64,000 nucleotides of DNA, taken from assembly GCA_040508085.1 (NCBI GenBank), contig JBEVNO010000064.1, positions 15,592 through 79,591 of the forward strand, in the 5' to 3' direction. The notes beneath the pieces were generated by a model, which ran no database searches, was not told where the DNA came from, and was given only the letters and a program-made list of their open reading frames with translations. Below are positions 53,092 through 61,876 of the stretch, in pieces (the stretch's first letter is position 1; the number at the start of each line of letters is the position of its first letter). A program made the position numbers and the translations under genes. The DNA is from ZC4RG30 sp040508085 (GTDB lineage: Bacteria > Pseudomonadota > Gammaproteobacteria > Steroidobacterales > Steroidobacteraceae).

Positions 53092-54018
53092 GTGCCAACC
53101 ATCCTCGAGATCGAAGCCCTCGCCAAGACCTACCCTGGCGGGCTTGCCGCCCTGCGCGATGTCAATCTGCAGGTACGGCGCGGCGAGATCCTGGCGCTGC
53201 TCGGGCCCAATGGCGCGGGCAAGACCACACTGATCGGCATTGTCTGCGGCCTGGTGAACGCGACCGGCGGCCGCGTGCTGGTCAACGGCCATGACGCCGC
53301 GCGCGAACCACGCGCCACACGCCGGCTCATCGGCCTCGTGCCGCAGGAACTGGCCACCGAGGCGTTCGAGACCGTACGCGCCGCCGTGACGTTCAGCCGA
53401 GGCCTGTTCGGCCTGCCGCCGGATAGCGCGGCGGTGGAAGGCGTGCTGCGCTCACTGTCGCTGTGGGACAAACGGGATGTGAAGATCCAGACACTGTCCG
53501 GCGGCATGAAGCGCCGCGTGATGATCGCCAAGGCGCTGGTGCACGAGCCGCAGCTGCTGTTCCTCGACGAGCCCTCCGCCGGGGTGGACGTCGAACTGCG
53601 ACGTGACATGTGGCAGCTGGTGCGCGGCCTGCGCGAGCGCGGCACCACCATCATCCTCACCACGCACTACATAGAGGAGGCCGAGGAGATGGCCGACCGG
53701 ATCGGCATCATCAACCGCGGCGAGCTGACCCTGGTCGAAGACAAGGCAACCCTGATCCGCAAGCTGGGCCGCAAGGAACTGCGCCTGCACCTGCAGCAGC
53801 CCCTGCAGCGCATTCCGGACGCGCTGGCTCACTGGGCGTTGAAGCTTTCCGGCGACGGCATGTCGCTGGTGTTCACCTTCGCGGACGAGGCCGCGCGGGC
53901 GCGCATCGCCACCCTGTTGCGCGAAGTGGGCCAGGCTGGCATCGAGTTCCGCGACCTGGAGACGCAGCAGAGCTCGCTCGAGGATATTTTCGTTTCGCTG
54001 GTGCGGGGCAATCCATGA
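53092..54018 (+). CDS. ABC transporter ATPase (YadG/NodI type)
   Basis: A 308-residue ATPase: Walker A GPNGAGKTT, signature LSGGM, Walker B LLFLDEPSAGVD, and a C-terminal extension (about 220-308). The start is GTG 53092. With the next gene it forms an ABC-2 export pair like YadGH. Substrate unknown. The stop overlaps the permease start (ATGA). Confidence 0.93.
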   Translation: MPTILEIEALAKTYPGGLAALRDVNLQVRRGEILALLGPNGAGKTTLIGIVCGLVNATGGRVLVNGHDAAREPRATRRLIGLVPQELATEAFETVRAAVTFSRGLFGLPPDSAAVEGVLRSLSLWDKRDVKIQTLSGGMKRRVMIAKALVHEPQLLFLDEPSAGVDVELRRDMWQLVRGLRERGTTIILTTHYIEEAEEMADRIGIINRGELTLVEDKATLIRKLGRKELRLHLQQPLQRIPDALAHWALKLSGDGMSLVFTFADEAARARIATLLREVGQAGIEFRDLETQQSSLEDIFVSLVRGNP

Positions 54019-54776
54019 ACCTGCACGCCGTCCGCGCCATCTACCGCTTCGAGATGGCTCGCACCTTCCGCACGGTGGTACAGAGCATCCTGACGCCCGT
54101 GCTGACCACCTCGCTGTACTTCGTGGTGTTCGGCTCCGCCATCGGTTCGCGCATGACGGAAATAGGCGGCATCCCGTTCTCGGCCTTCATCGTGCCTGGC
54201 CTCATCATGCTGTCGGTGCTCAATGAGAGCATCGGCAATGCCTCGTTCGGCATCTACTTCCCGAAGTGGTCCGGCACCATCTACGAACTGCTGTCGGCCC
54301 CGGTCGGCACTGCGGAGATCGTGCTGGGTTACGTCGGCGCCGCCGCCACCAAGTCGACGTTGATCGGCGCCATCATCCTGGCGACCTCGTCATTGTTCGT
54401 GCCGCTGCAGGTGCTGCATCCGTTCTGGATGGTGGTGTTCCTGGCGCTCACCGCCGTCACGTTCAGCCTGTTCGGATTCCTGCTGGGCATCTGGGCCACG
54501 AGCTGGGAGAAGCTGCAGTTCGTGCCGGCGCTGGTGATCACGCCGCTGACCTTCCTCGGCGGGAGCTTCTATTCCATCGACATGCTGCCGCCGCTGTGGC
54601 GCGCGATCACGCTGTTCAACCCCGTGGTGTATCTCATCAGCGGTTTCCGCTGGAGCTTCTACGGCAAGGGCGATGTGGATGTGCTGCTGAGCTTCAGCAT
54701 CATCGTGGTGATCCTGGCTGCCTGCCTGGCACTGATCACCTGGATGATCCGTACCGGCTGGCGCCTGCGGCATTAG
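54015..54776 (+). CDS. ABC-2 type permease (YadH type)
   Basis: A 253-residue membrane protein with six transmembrane helices, LGGSFYSIDMLPPLW and the TLFNPVVYLISGFRWSFYG end, matching the YadH branch of ABC-2 permeases. It begins in the stop of the ATPase gene. The pair is likely to export a polymer or small molecule. The SMP-30 gene begins 28 bases after. Confidence 0.93.
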   Translation: MNLHAVRAIYRFEMARTFRTVVQSILTPVLTTSLYFVVFGSAIGSRMTEIGGIPFSAFIVPGLIMLSVLNESIGNASFGIYFPKWSGTIYELLSAPVGTAEIVLGYVGAAATKSTLIGAIILATSSLFVPLQVLHPFWMVVFLALTAVTFSLFGFLLGIWATSWEKLQFVPALVITPLTFLGGSFYSIDMLPPLWRAITLFNPVVYLISGFRWSFYGKGDVDVLLSFSIIVVILAACLALITWMIRTGWRLRH

Positions 54777-54804
54777 TCGGGGCGGCAACCTCACCGGGGG
54801 CACG

Positions 54805-55839
54805 ATGGCAACAGAACCAGGCACAGTGGTCACCGGGCGCCGCGCGATGCTCAGGATGCTGGCGGCGGGAGCTGCCGTGGCCGGCACGCGCGGCGCCACG
54901 GCCGCGGATTCCCTTCCCCCTGGCGCCCGGCTGGTGGCCGACGGCCTGCAGTTCCCCGAGGGCCCGGTCGCGATGCGCGATGGCTCGGTCATCCTGGTGG
55001 AAATGAAATCGCGCACGCTCACGCGCATCACGCCCACCGGCGCCCGGCAGATCATCGCCTCACTGGGCGGCGGCCCGAACGGCGCCGCCATAGGCCCGGA
55101 TGGCGCGATGTACGTGGCCAACAATGGCGGCGCCTGGGGCTGGGCCGAGGGACCGGCACATCTGCCAGGCGCGCCGCCAGCGACCTATAGCGGCGGCTCG
55201 ATACAGCGCGTCGACCTCACCTCCGGCGCCTTCACCACGTTGTACGATTCCTGTGAGGGCAGGCCGCTGAACAGCCCCAACGACCTGGTGTTCGATGAAA
55301 GCGGCGGATTCTGGTTCACCTGCTATGGCCAGTCGGACGGCGAGGTACGACGGCTGGGTGCGCTTTACTATGCCCTGGCGGATGGCTCGAAGATCGTCCG
55401 CTGGCGCAGCGAGCTGATCTCGCCCAATGGCGTCGGCCTGTCTCCCGATGGGCGCGAGGTCTACATGACCGACTGCATGGCCGGCCGGCTGTACGCCTTC
55501 GCCCTCACCGCGCCGGGCATCATGGCACCACAAGGCGCACTGTCCAGCGGCGCCGTGGGGCGCGTGATCGCAACGCTCCCCGATTACCAGTGGCTCGACA
55601 GTCTCGCCGTGGAGGCCAATGGCAATGTCTGCGTTGCCACGCTGTTCAACTCGGCCATCACCACTTTCAATCCGCAGACCGGGTCATACACGCAGATCCC
55701 GTTCAACGACCCCGTGACGACCAACCTGTGCTTCGGCGGCGCCGACATGCGCGATGCCTGGATCACCTGTGCCAGCACGGGGCGGCTGTACCGCATGCGC
55801 TGGCCACGTCCCGGCCTGCGCCTGGCGTACAACGCCTAG
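54805..55839 (+). CDS. SMP-30/gluconolactonase-like beta-propeller protein, exported
   Basis: A 344-residue protein with a twin-arginine-like signal (GRRAMLRM, residues 11-18, then a hydrophobic stretch ending near Ala33). The mature part is a six-bladed propeller with LQFPEGPVAM, NSPNDLVFD and SPNGVGLSPDGREVYMTD, carrying Glu, Asn and Asp that bind the divalent metal in SMP-30 and gluconolactonase. It may hydrolyse a lactone in the periplasm. The winged-helix/TPR regulator gene begins 7 bases downstream. Confidence 0.88.
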   Translation: MATEPGTVVTGRRAMLRMLAAGAAVAGTRGATAADSLPPGARLVADGLQFPEGPVAMRDGSVILVEMKSRTLTRITPTGARQIIASLGGGPNGAAIGPDGAMYVANNGGAWGWAEGPAHLPGAPPATYSGGSIQRVDLTSGAFTTLYDSCEGRPLNSPNDLVFDESGGFWFTCYGQSDGEVRRLGALYYALADGSKIVRWRSELISPNGVGLSPDGREVYMTDCMAGRLYAFALTAPGIMAPQGALSSGAVGRVIATLPDYQWLDSLAVEANGNVCVATLFNSAITTFNPQTGSYTQIPFNDPVTTNLCFGGADMRDAWITCASTGRLYRMRWPRPGLRLAYNA

Positions 55840-55846
55840 CAGAGCA

Positions 55847-57664
55847 ATGGCCGCGCTCCAGTACGAATTCGACAGCTTCCGCCTTGATCCCCAGCAGCGT
55901 GTGCTGTTCACGCTGCAGGACGACCGCCAGGTCGAACTGCAGCCGCGCGTATTCGACGCCCTGCTCTACTTCGTGGAGCGCCCTGGCGAGCTGCTTGGGA
56001 AGCGGGAACTGCTGCAGGCGCTGTGGCCGAATGTGGTGGTCGAGGAAAACAGCCTCAACCAGGTGGTATCGCAGCTGCGGCGTGCGCTGGGCGAGCGGCC
56101 CGCTGAACACCGCTACATCGTCACCGCACCGGGGCGTGGCTACCGATTCGTGGCCGCCGTCAGCACGGCGCGTGAGCGCCCGGTCGCGCCGCGCCAGCGG
56201 CATCCCCTGTCGGTGGCGGTGTTGCCCTTCGCCAGCCACATGGCCGGCGGCGATGACCTCGGTGACGCCATTGCAGCTGATCTGTCCCGTCTGCTGTCCG
56301 CCCGCAGCCGGTTGCGGGTTGCCGCCCACACCTCCACCGCCGCACTGCGGGCGCAACAGACCGAGCCGCGGCAGATTGGTGAGGTGCTGAATGTCAGCCG
56401 CATCGTCACCGGTGAGGTCGAAGGCAATGTCCGCCAGCTCAGCATGAGCGCGCGGCTGTTGGATACGGCCACTGCTTCGGTGCTGTGGAGCCAGACGCTG
56501 CGCGGTGGGCTCAGTGGCCTCGCGGAGCTGCAGGGCGAGATGGCGCGGGCCCTGGCGCAGGTGATCGACCCGGAGGGCGCGCGACCCGCATCGACCGCAG
56601 CGGAAGTCGCGCCGGAGGCGTACCTTGCATATCTGAAGGCACTGTCGCTGTCACAGAAGCCCAGCCCCGTAAGTGTGGCCAGTTCGATCTCCTTGCTGCA
56701 GCAGTCGGTGCGCCTGTCGCCGCAGTTTCCACGCGCCCACTCACTGCTCGCCATCCAGTACACCATGGGCGTGATGTTTGGCTTCGGCAGTGCCGACGCG
56801 CTGCAGAATGCCCGCGATGAGGCGGCCGCCGCGCTGACGCTGGACGACCAGAATGGCGAGACCTACTGCGCCGCCGGCGTGATCGACTGTCTTGGTGGCA
56901 ACTGGCCGCGGGCGGAAGAGCGGTTCCGCATCGCCCATTCACTCACGGCGGATCCGGTGGTGAGTGGCCTGCGCTGCGCCTATCTCACGCTGTCCGTGGG
57001 GCAGCTGGCCCGCGCCATGCAACAGGCCGAATACACGCTGAACGTGGCCCCCACTCATCCCATCGGAGTGCAGATGCTGGCCTCGCTGCACATGACGCTG
57101 GGCGGTGACGAGCAGGCCCGGCGTTTCACGCAGTTATCCATCGAGCAGGGGCAGCCGCCAGCGGTCGCACCGCTGAATGACCTGCTGTCGCAGCTGGCGC
57201 TGCGCGGCGGCCACGGCACAGAGGCGGTAGTGCATATGCGCGCCGCACTGCCGCCGCGCATCTACGGCCCGGAGCTGGATGCCGTGCTCACGGCGCTGTG
57301 CCGGGACGGGCTCAACGGCGCCGAACGCTGGCGCGTGGCGCAGCAGGTGCAGGGCATCGTGGCTGGCCTGTCGAATGCCGAGCTGGACCCGCCCATGCGC
57401 AAGCGGCTGCTGCTGTGGTACGCGCGCGTCGATGCCCTGGATGCAGCCTTCGCGCTCGCGAATGCCTCGCTCGATCATTTCGGCCAGCAGGGCACGGTGG
57501 GCGGCGCGTGGGGGCTGTTGTGGCTGCCGGAAATGCAGGCCTTCCGCGATGACGCGCGTTTCCAGCTGTTCGCGCGCCGGCTGCGCCTGTTCGACTACTG
57601 GATGGAATACGGCCCGCCGGACGGCTATTCGCTGGCTGGCGAACGGCTGATGCGGGCGGGCTGA
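55847..57664 (+). CDS. Winged-helix (OmpR/CadC-type) regulator with TPR repeats
   Basis: A 605-residue soluble protein. An OmpR-type winged helix (8-105) has LLGKRELLQALWPNVVVEENSL and the wing RYIVTAPGRGYRFVA. Residues 115-240 form an FlgO-like domain (VAVLPFASH, IVTGEV, VLWSQTL), and TPR-like helices fill about 270-590. Unlike CadC no transmembrane segment is evident. Such proteins regulate sugar or envelope genes; its target may be the SMP-30 gene just upstream. I start at ATG 55847; the frame is open earlier within the SMP-30 gene. Confidence 0.88.
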   Translation: MAALQYEFDSFRLDPQQRVLFTLQDDRQVELQPRVFDALLYFVERPGELLGKRELLQALWPNVVVEENSLNQVVSQLRRALGERPAEHRYIVTAPGRGYRFVAAVSTARERPVAPRQRHPLSVAVLPFASHMAGGDDLGDAIAADLSRLLSARSRLRVAAHTSTAALRAQQTEPRQIGEVLNVSRIVTGEVEGNVRQLSMSARLLDTATASVLWSQTLRGGLSGLAELQGEMARALAQVIDPEGARPASTAAEVAPEAYLAYLKALSLSQKPSPVSVASSISLLQQSVRLSPQFPRAHSLLAIQYTMGVMFGFGSADALQNARDEAAAALTLDDQNGETYCAAGVIDCLGGNWPRAEERFRIAHSLTADPVVSGLRCAYLTLSVGQLARAMQQAEYTLNVAPTHPIGVQMLASLHMTLGGDEQARRFTQLSIEQGQPPAVAPLNDLLSQLALRGGHGTEAVVHMRAALPPRIYGPELDAVLTALCRDGLNGAERWRVAQQVQGIVAGLSNAELDPPMRKRLLLWYARVDALDAAFALANASLDHFGQQGTVGGAWGLLWLPEMQAFRDDARFQLFARRLRLFDYWMEYGPPDGYSLAGERLMRAG

Positions 57665-57676
57665 GCCGCTCTCAGT

Positions 57677-58090
57677 TCAGGTGCCGGCAGCCCGGCGTGC
57701 GTACTGGCGCAGCACTTCAACATTCGCTGCCGCCTCTTCCGCCGAAACGGCAGTGTCGCCGGGGGCAGGATCGGGACGCTCCGGGCTCACCGGCACCGTA
57801 TCCAGAAGCGGGAACGGATCGCCGCCCGTCAATCGCCGGGAGCTGTTCACCAGCCAGCGCTCGATGTGCTGGCGGAAGCGGTGGGTGGCCTCTTCGCGCA
57901 GGCTTTTCAGCACCGGCTCGCCGCCGCGCTGCTGCGCCGGGCTGGCCTGCCACCACCACTGCAGGCGATCAGCGCGACCGGCCTGCATGTAAGTGAAGGT
58001 GATTACGAAGTGGCGACCGCGATCGTTTGCCGGCAACTCGGCAAAAGCAAAATAGGCCTCCAGCGAGCGAGGCAGTTCGATGTTCGTCAT
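57677..58090 (-). CDS. Hypothetical protein, about 137 residues
   Basis: A helical, Arg/Glu-rich soluble protein with a conserved-looking start (MTNIELPRSLEAYFAFAEL) and a Trp cluster (LQWWWQ). No family recognised. The ATG at 58088-58090 is the better start; five more residues are possible. It sits convergent with the winged-helix/TPR regulator gene and 71 bases downstream of phoA, on the same strand as phoA. It may be a separate unit. Confidence 0.6.
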   Translation of the reverse strand: MTNIELPRSLEAYFAFAELPANDRGRHFVITFTYMQAGRADRLQWWWQASPAQQRGGEPVLKSLREEATHRFRQHIERWLVNSSRRLTGGDPFPLLDTVPVSPERPDPAPGDTAVSAEEAAANVEVLRQYARRAAGT

Positions 58091-58161
58091 GCCCGGGACC
58101 GCCACCTCTGTCGTACTGGATGACGACGGTGTTGCCGGATCATAACACCACGCACGGGCTT

Positions 58162-59676
58162 CTAAAGCCCCAGTGCGCGCCGCATCACGTGATAGATCTC
58201 ATTCTGGTTGATCACGCCACGCACCACGTCCGAGCCTGGTCCGCGGCCGAACAAGGCCACGTCCTCGCCACCATGGGTTTCACTGCGCAGTCCCACCATG
58301 GATTCCTGGTGGTAGTCAGGCGAGGTGGTGTCGAAATCGCGCAAGTCCTGGTCGCGGCCAGGCGTGACATCCCGCGGCATCTCGTCGATCTTGCCATCGA
58401 TGATCTGGAATCCGGGCCCCGTTGCATAAGACAAGGTCGCGTACGGCTTGCCCTTCACATCCAGCGTGGGCCCGCTGGCGCCCGGGGCCTTGACCAGACC
58501 CAGGATCGGATTGCCGCGTGCCGGGTACCCGGCGATGGTCATCACGTGGCTGTGATCAGCGGTGACAAGGATAAGTGTGTCCTTGGCATCGGTGAGCTGC
58601 GCGGCCATGCGCACGGCATCAGACAAGGCGATCGCGTCGGTCAGTGCGCGATAGGCATTGCCGGCGTGGTGGCCGTGGTCGATGCGACCGCCCTCCACCA
58701 TCAGGTAATAGCCCTTGCGGTTCTTCTTCAGGATCTCGATGGCCTTGGACGTCATTTCTGCCAGCGACGGCTCGCCGGCTGGGTCTTCGCCGCGATCGGC
58801 CTCGTATTGCATGTGGCTGCGCTCGAACAGGCCCAGCAGGTGGTCGGTGTTCTTCGCATCCACCGCGAGGAAATCATCGCGCTTCCAGACGAACCGTGAA
58901 TTGGCCTGCGCCGCTACCCATTCCCGCACCAGGTCGCGGCCATCGCGGCGCAGCCCGTGGGCCTGGGGATATTCCGGATCGGCCGCGCCGGTGTCGGTGA
59001 GATAGGCCCGTCCGCCACCCAGCACCACCTCTACGCCATTGCCGGTCTTCTGCCGTTGCACCAGCTGTGCCGCGATGTCGGGCAGTGTGGCGGTGGCAGG
59101 CAGGGAACCTGCGTATTCCCAATCGCGGTTCGGCGTGTGCGCGTAGTTGGAGGCAGGCGTGGCATGGGTGATGCGAGCAGTGGAAACCACGCCGGTGGAA
59201 AGTCCCTTGTCTTCCGCCAGCTCCAGGATGGTCTGCAGCGCATTCGGCGCGACGCGCGCGGCATCGGCCTCGTTCTCTGCCACTGCGGGACCCACCGACA
59301 ACGCACCATCATTGGCATGCCAGCCCGTGACGATGGCCGTGGCGGTTGGTGCGGAATCCGAAACCTGCTGGTTGGCTGAGAAAGTGCGCACCAGGGCCGC
59401 CTGCGGAAATTCCTCGAAGCTCAGCCGGTTGTCCTCGCCGCTCTGACCCTTGCGCTGGCCTTCCAGGATGCGCGAGGCAGTAATCGTGGCGATGCCCATG
59501 CCATCGCCGATGAACAGAATCACATTGCGTGCCCGCTTTGCCTTTTTCACGCCCTTGGCCCGCTGCGCGACGTGATCCCGCGCCTCCTCGAAATCGCTGC
59601 GCGGAGTGGCAGCCAGCGATGGCGCGAGCAACGCGACGGACAATACGGTCACCAGCAGACGGCGGCTCGAAGACAT
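58162..59676 (-). CDS. phoA: Alkaline phosphatase
   Basis: A 504-residue PhoA-family enzyme with signal peptide (1-22). Metal and nucleophile motifs are LFIGDGMGI (zinc/magnesium Asp), the VSDSAPTATA nucleophile Ser, MVEGGRIDHGHHAGNA, and VTADHSHVMTI; SETHGGEDVALF supplies a last His. It releases phosphate from organic esters in the periplasm. Phosphate control is expected, but I see no clear Pho box in the 90 bases upstream. Confidence 0.95.
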   Translation of the reverse strand: MSSSRRLLVTVLSVALLAPSLAATPRSDFEEARDHVAQRAKGVKKAKRARNVILFIGDGMGIATITASRILEGQRKGQSGEDNRLSFEEFPQAALVRTFSANQQVSDSAPTATAIVTGWHANDGALSVGPAVAENEADAARVAPNALQTILELAEDKGLSTGVVSTARITHATPASNYAHTPNRDWEYAGSLPATATLPDIAAQLVQRQKTGNGVEVVLGGGRAYLTDTGAADPEYPQAHGLRRDGRDLVREWVAAQANSRFVWKRDDFLAVDAKNTDHLLGLFERSHMQYEADRGEDPAGEPSLAEMTSKAIEILKKNRKGYYLMVEGGRIDHGHHAGNAYRALTDAIALSDAVRMAAQLTDAKDTLILVTADHSHVMTIAGYPARGNPILGLVKAPGASGPTLDVKGKPYATLSYATGPGFQIIDGKIDEMPRDVTPGRDQDLRDFDTTSPDYHQESMVGLRSETHGGEDVALFGRGPGSDVVRGVINQNEIYHVMRRALGL

Positions 59677-59766
59677 GGGCTATCCCTTGGACTGCAGCGA
59701 GAGAGGTTTCGATATCGCTGGATGATGCCCGATTTTCGTGACAGTCGTGGCATGCTTGCGCACTTC

Positions 59767-60453
59767 ATGCGTACCCCACTGCTGCGTGATTCAACGTTGC
59801 TCGCGCTGCTCCTCGCCGTGCCCGCGCTGGCTGTGGCCCACGGCGTGTCGAGCGGCGACGCCGCTTTCGTCACCGCGACGCGCGGCATCCATCCCGGACC
59901 CTTCGCGTATCTGGGCGCCAAACACATGGTGACCGGTTACGACCACCTCGCCTTCCTGGCCGGGGTGATTTTCCTGCTGCGGCATCTGCGCGACGTAGCC
60001 GTGTATGCGAGCCTGTTTGCGCTGGGGCACAGCATCACGCTGCTGGCCACCGTGCTGCTTGGCTGGCATGCGGACGCGCATCTGGTCGATGCGGCGATCG
60101 GACTGTCGGTGGTCTACAAGGGCTTCGAGAACATCGGCGGGTTCCAGGGGACCTGGTGGCGCCTGGACCCGCGGGTCGCGGTGTTCGGCTTCGGCCTGGT
60201 GCACGGCACGGGTCTGGCAACCAAGCTGCAGGAACTGCATCTGGCCCGCGATGGGCTGGTCGCCAACCTGCTGGCCTTCAATTTTGGCGTGGAGCTCGGT
60301 CAGCTGGCTGCCCTGGCGCTCATGGTGCTGCTGTTCGCGCTATGGCGCGGCACACGCAGCTTCAACCGCGCCATCCTGCCTGCCAACACCCTGCTGATGA
60401 CGGTGGGCTTTGTACTGGCTGGCTACCAGCTGGCAGGCTATCTGCTGGCATGA
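59767..60453 (+). CDS. HupE/UreJ-family membrane protein
   Basis: About 228 residues: a signal or first helix (1-24) then six transmembrane helices. The family pattern GYDHLAFLAGVI, FALGHSITLL and FGFGLVHGTGLA with His in helices is the HupE/UreJ type nickel/cobalt transporter signature. No hydrogenase or urease gene is near, so its metal and role are open. The start is uncertain: ATG 59767 (chosen), 59752 or 59725. The anchor protein gene follows by 12 bases. Confidence 0.85.
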   Translation: MRTPLLRDSTLLALLLAVPALAVAHGVSSGDAAFVTATRGIHPGPFAYLGAKHMVTGYDHLAFLAGVIFLLRHLRDVAVYASLFALGHSITLLATVLLGWHADAHLVDAAIGLSVVYKGFENIGGFQGTWWRLDPRVAVFGFGLVHGTGLATKLQELHLARDGLVANLLAFNFGVELGQLAALALMVLLFALWRGTRSFNRAILPANTLLMTVGFVLAGYQLAGYLLA

Positions 60454-60465
60454 CGAGGGACCGAC

Positions 60466-61119
60466 ATGAGCGATGAGACGGCGCGCCCCAGGGCGCGCAT
60501 CTGGAAAGCACTGGGCGTGGCCGTGCTGCTGGCTGTGGTCACGCTGGTGACCATCGTATTGCCAGCCGAGTACGGCATCGATCCCACCCGCATCGGCAAG
60601 CTGCTTGGCCTGACCGCCATGAGTGGCAAGCAGGCCGCGGCCGAGCCGTCCATCGACGATGTCATCGCCGACGTGATCGGCGGCAACGACACCCTGGTCG
60701 CGACCACCAGTGCAACGCCGCAGGATCCACTCCCCTTGCCCAATCCTGCCGTGAGCCAGCTGGAGAGCGCCCAGCCGAGGACGCAGACGATGACAATACG
60801 CCTGGGTCTGGATGAAAAGACCGAGGTGAAGGCCGTTCTGCGCAAGTCGAAAGTCATCCTGTACCACTGGGAAGTGGAAGGCGGCAACGCGTACGTGGAT
60901 TTCCATGGCCACGACCCGGCCAAGGGTGACCACTACTGGGTGCGTTATGAAGAGGCGGGCCAGGAAGAAGGGATCAACGGTCGCAGCGGTTCACTGGTGG
61001 CGCCGTTTGACGGTGAGCATGGCTGGTTCTGGCTGAACACCAGCCAGCAACCGATCACCATCCATTTGACAGTTTCCGGCTATTTCGATCGCCTGGTGGA
61101 CTACGGGCTGCTGCAGTAA
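60466..61119 (+). CDS. Transmembrane anchor protein paired with the HupE-like gene
   Basis: A 217-residue protein with one N-terminal transmembrane helix (about 13-33), a Pro-rich low-complexity spacer (about 70-100) and a beta-rich periplasmic domain (about 105-217; EVKAVLRKSKVILYHWEVEGG, VDFHGHDPAKGDHYWVRYEE). Such anchor proteins occur next to HupE/UreJ-like genes, in my memory of the family. A role in metal handling is suggested by DFHGHD but unproved. It starts 12 bases after the HupE gene with GAGGG upstream. Confidence 0.82.
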   Translation: MSDETARPRARIWKALGVAVLLAVVTLVTIVLPAEYGIDPTRIGKLLGLTAMSGKQAAAEPSIDDVIADVIGGNDTLVATTSATPQDPLPLPNPAVSQLESAQPRTQTMTIRLGLDEKTEVKAVLRKSKVILYHWEVEGGNAYVDFHGHDPAKGDHYWVRYEEAGQEEGINGRSGSLVAPFDGEHGWFWLNTSQQPITIHLTVSGYFDRLVDYGLLQ

Positions 61120-61126
61120 GCGCGTC

Positions 61127-61149
61127 AACCGCGGCCTCTCTGCCGCGTT
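61127..61149 (+). terminator. Terminator hairpin after the anchor protein gene
   Basis: AACCGCGGC and GCCGCGTT arms with a 5- to 6-base loop follow the stop codon at 61119 by 7 bases, and TTGTTCTCC comes next. This is a likely Rho-independent-type terminator, weak in the T run, separating the HupE pair from the repeat-protein gene. Confidence 0.55.
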
Positions 61150-61192
61150 GTTCTCCTCAGACCACATCTGAAACCCGCACGGGGGAGAGCAC

Positions 61193-61687
61193 ATGAAGAC
61201 TGCACAGCAACTCATAGCCGCCGGCCTGCTGGCCGCACTGTCGATATCCACGTTTGCCGCAGAGGACGTGCTGCCCACCGGCGCGAATCGCGATGATGTG
61301 GCCAATGAACGCCTGGACCGGCGCGGCGAACGCATCAATACGCGGCTGGATGCGAAGGGCGAACGCGTGGATTCACGGCTTGACCGGCGCGGCGTGGCCG
61401 CCGAACAGCGGCTGGATGCGAAAGGCGATCGCGTCGATGCAAGGCTGGACAATCGTGCCGCCAGCGCTGGGGACAGTGGCCACGAGCAGCGCGCCGAACG
61501 CCTCGACGCCAAGGGTGACCGCATTGACCAGCGGCTGGACGAACGCGGTCAGAACAAGGAACAGCGCTTGGACAGCAAGGGTGATCGCATCAGCAACCGC
61601 CTGGACAACAAGGGCGATCGCATCGAAGGTCGGCTGGATCGCCGCGGCAACGGCATCGAGCGCCGGGTGGACCGCCGCCGCAACTGA
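61193..61687 (+). CDS. Secreted protein made of 11-residue RLDxKGDRxDx repeats
   Basis: A 164-residue protein. A signal peptide (about 1-22) is followed by about eleven tandem units of 11 residues with the consensus RLDxKGDRIDx (two types alternate, RLD.KGDR.D. and RLD.RG...EQ), broken once by a 19-residue unit near residues 80-98. The mature chain is hydrophilic, rich in Arg and Asp, and should form a long amphipathic helix, as 11-residue periodicity gives three helical turns. No enzyme motif. GGGGGAG lies 7-10 bases before ATG 61193. Function unknown; such repeats recall LEA-type or coiled-coil envelope proteins. Confidence 0.85.
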   Translation: MKTAQQLIAAGLLAALSISTFAAEDVLPTGANRDDVANERLDRRGERINTRLDAKGERVDSRLDRRGVAAEQRLDAKGDRVDARLDNRAASAGDSGHEQRAERLDAKGDRIDQRLDERGQNKEQRLDSKGDRISNRLDNKGDRIEGRLDRRGNGIERRVDRRRN

Positions 61688-61718
61688 TGTCAGCGATTCG
61701 CGACGCTATTAAGTCATG

Positions 61719-61762
61719 TGCGGGCCCGATGGCATACCAGCCATGCGGGCCCGCAGCATTTT
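61719..61762 (+). terminator. Strong hairpin after the repeat-protein gene
   Basis: TGCGGGCCC and GGGCCCGCA arms (plus inner ATGGC/GCCAT pairing) form a long stem 31 bases after the stop at 61687, followed by CATTTTGT. This is a good Rho-independent terminator for the repeat-protein transcript. Confidence 0.75.
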
Positions 61763-61876
61763 GTGCTTCGACTGCCTGACGGCAGCGTAGGACTCAGCTG
61801 GCATTCAGCACTGGGCACGCATGCTAGTTTGATCCTACAACGATACAAAGCACCGATACGAAGCGAGGTTCTCATC

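Noticed and set aside
61193..61687. CRISPR-like or satellite repeat in the repeat-protein gene
   Set aside because: The periodicity is 33 bases in frame with degenerate codons and no spacers, so it is a coding repeat.
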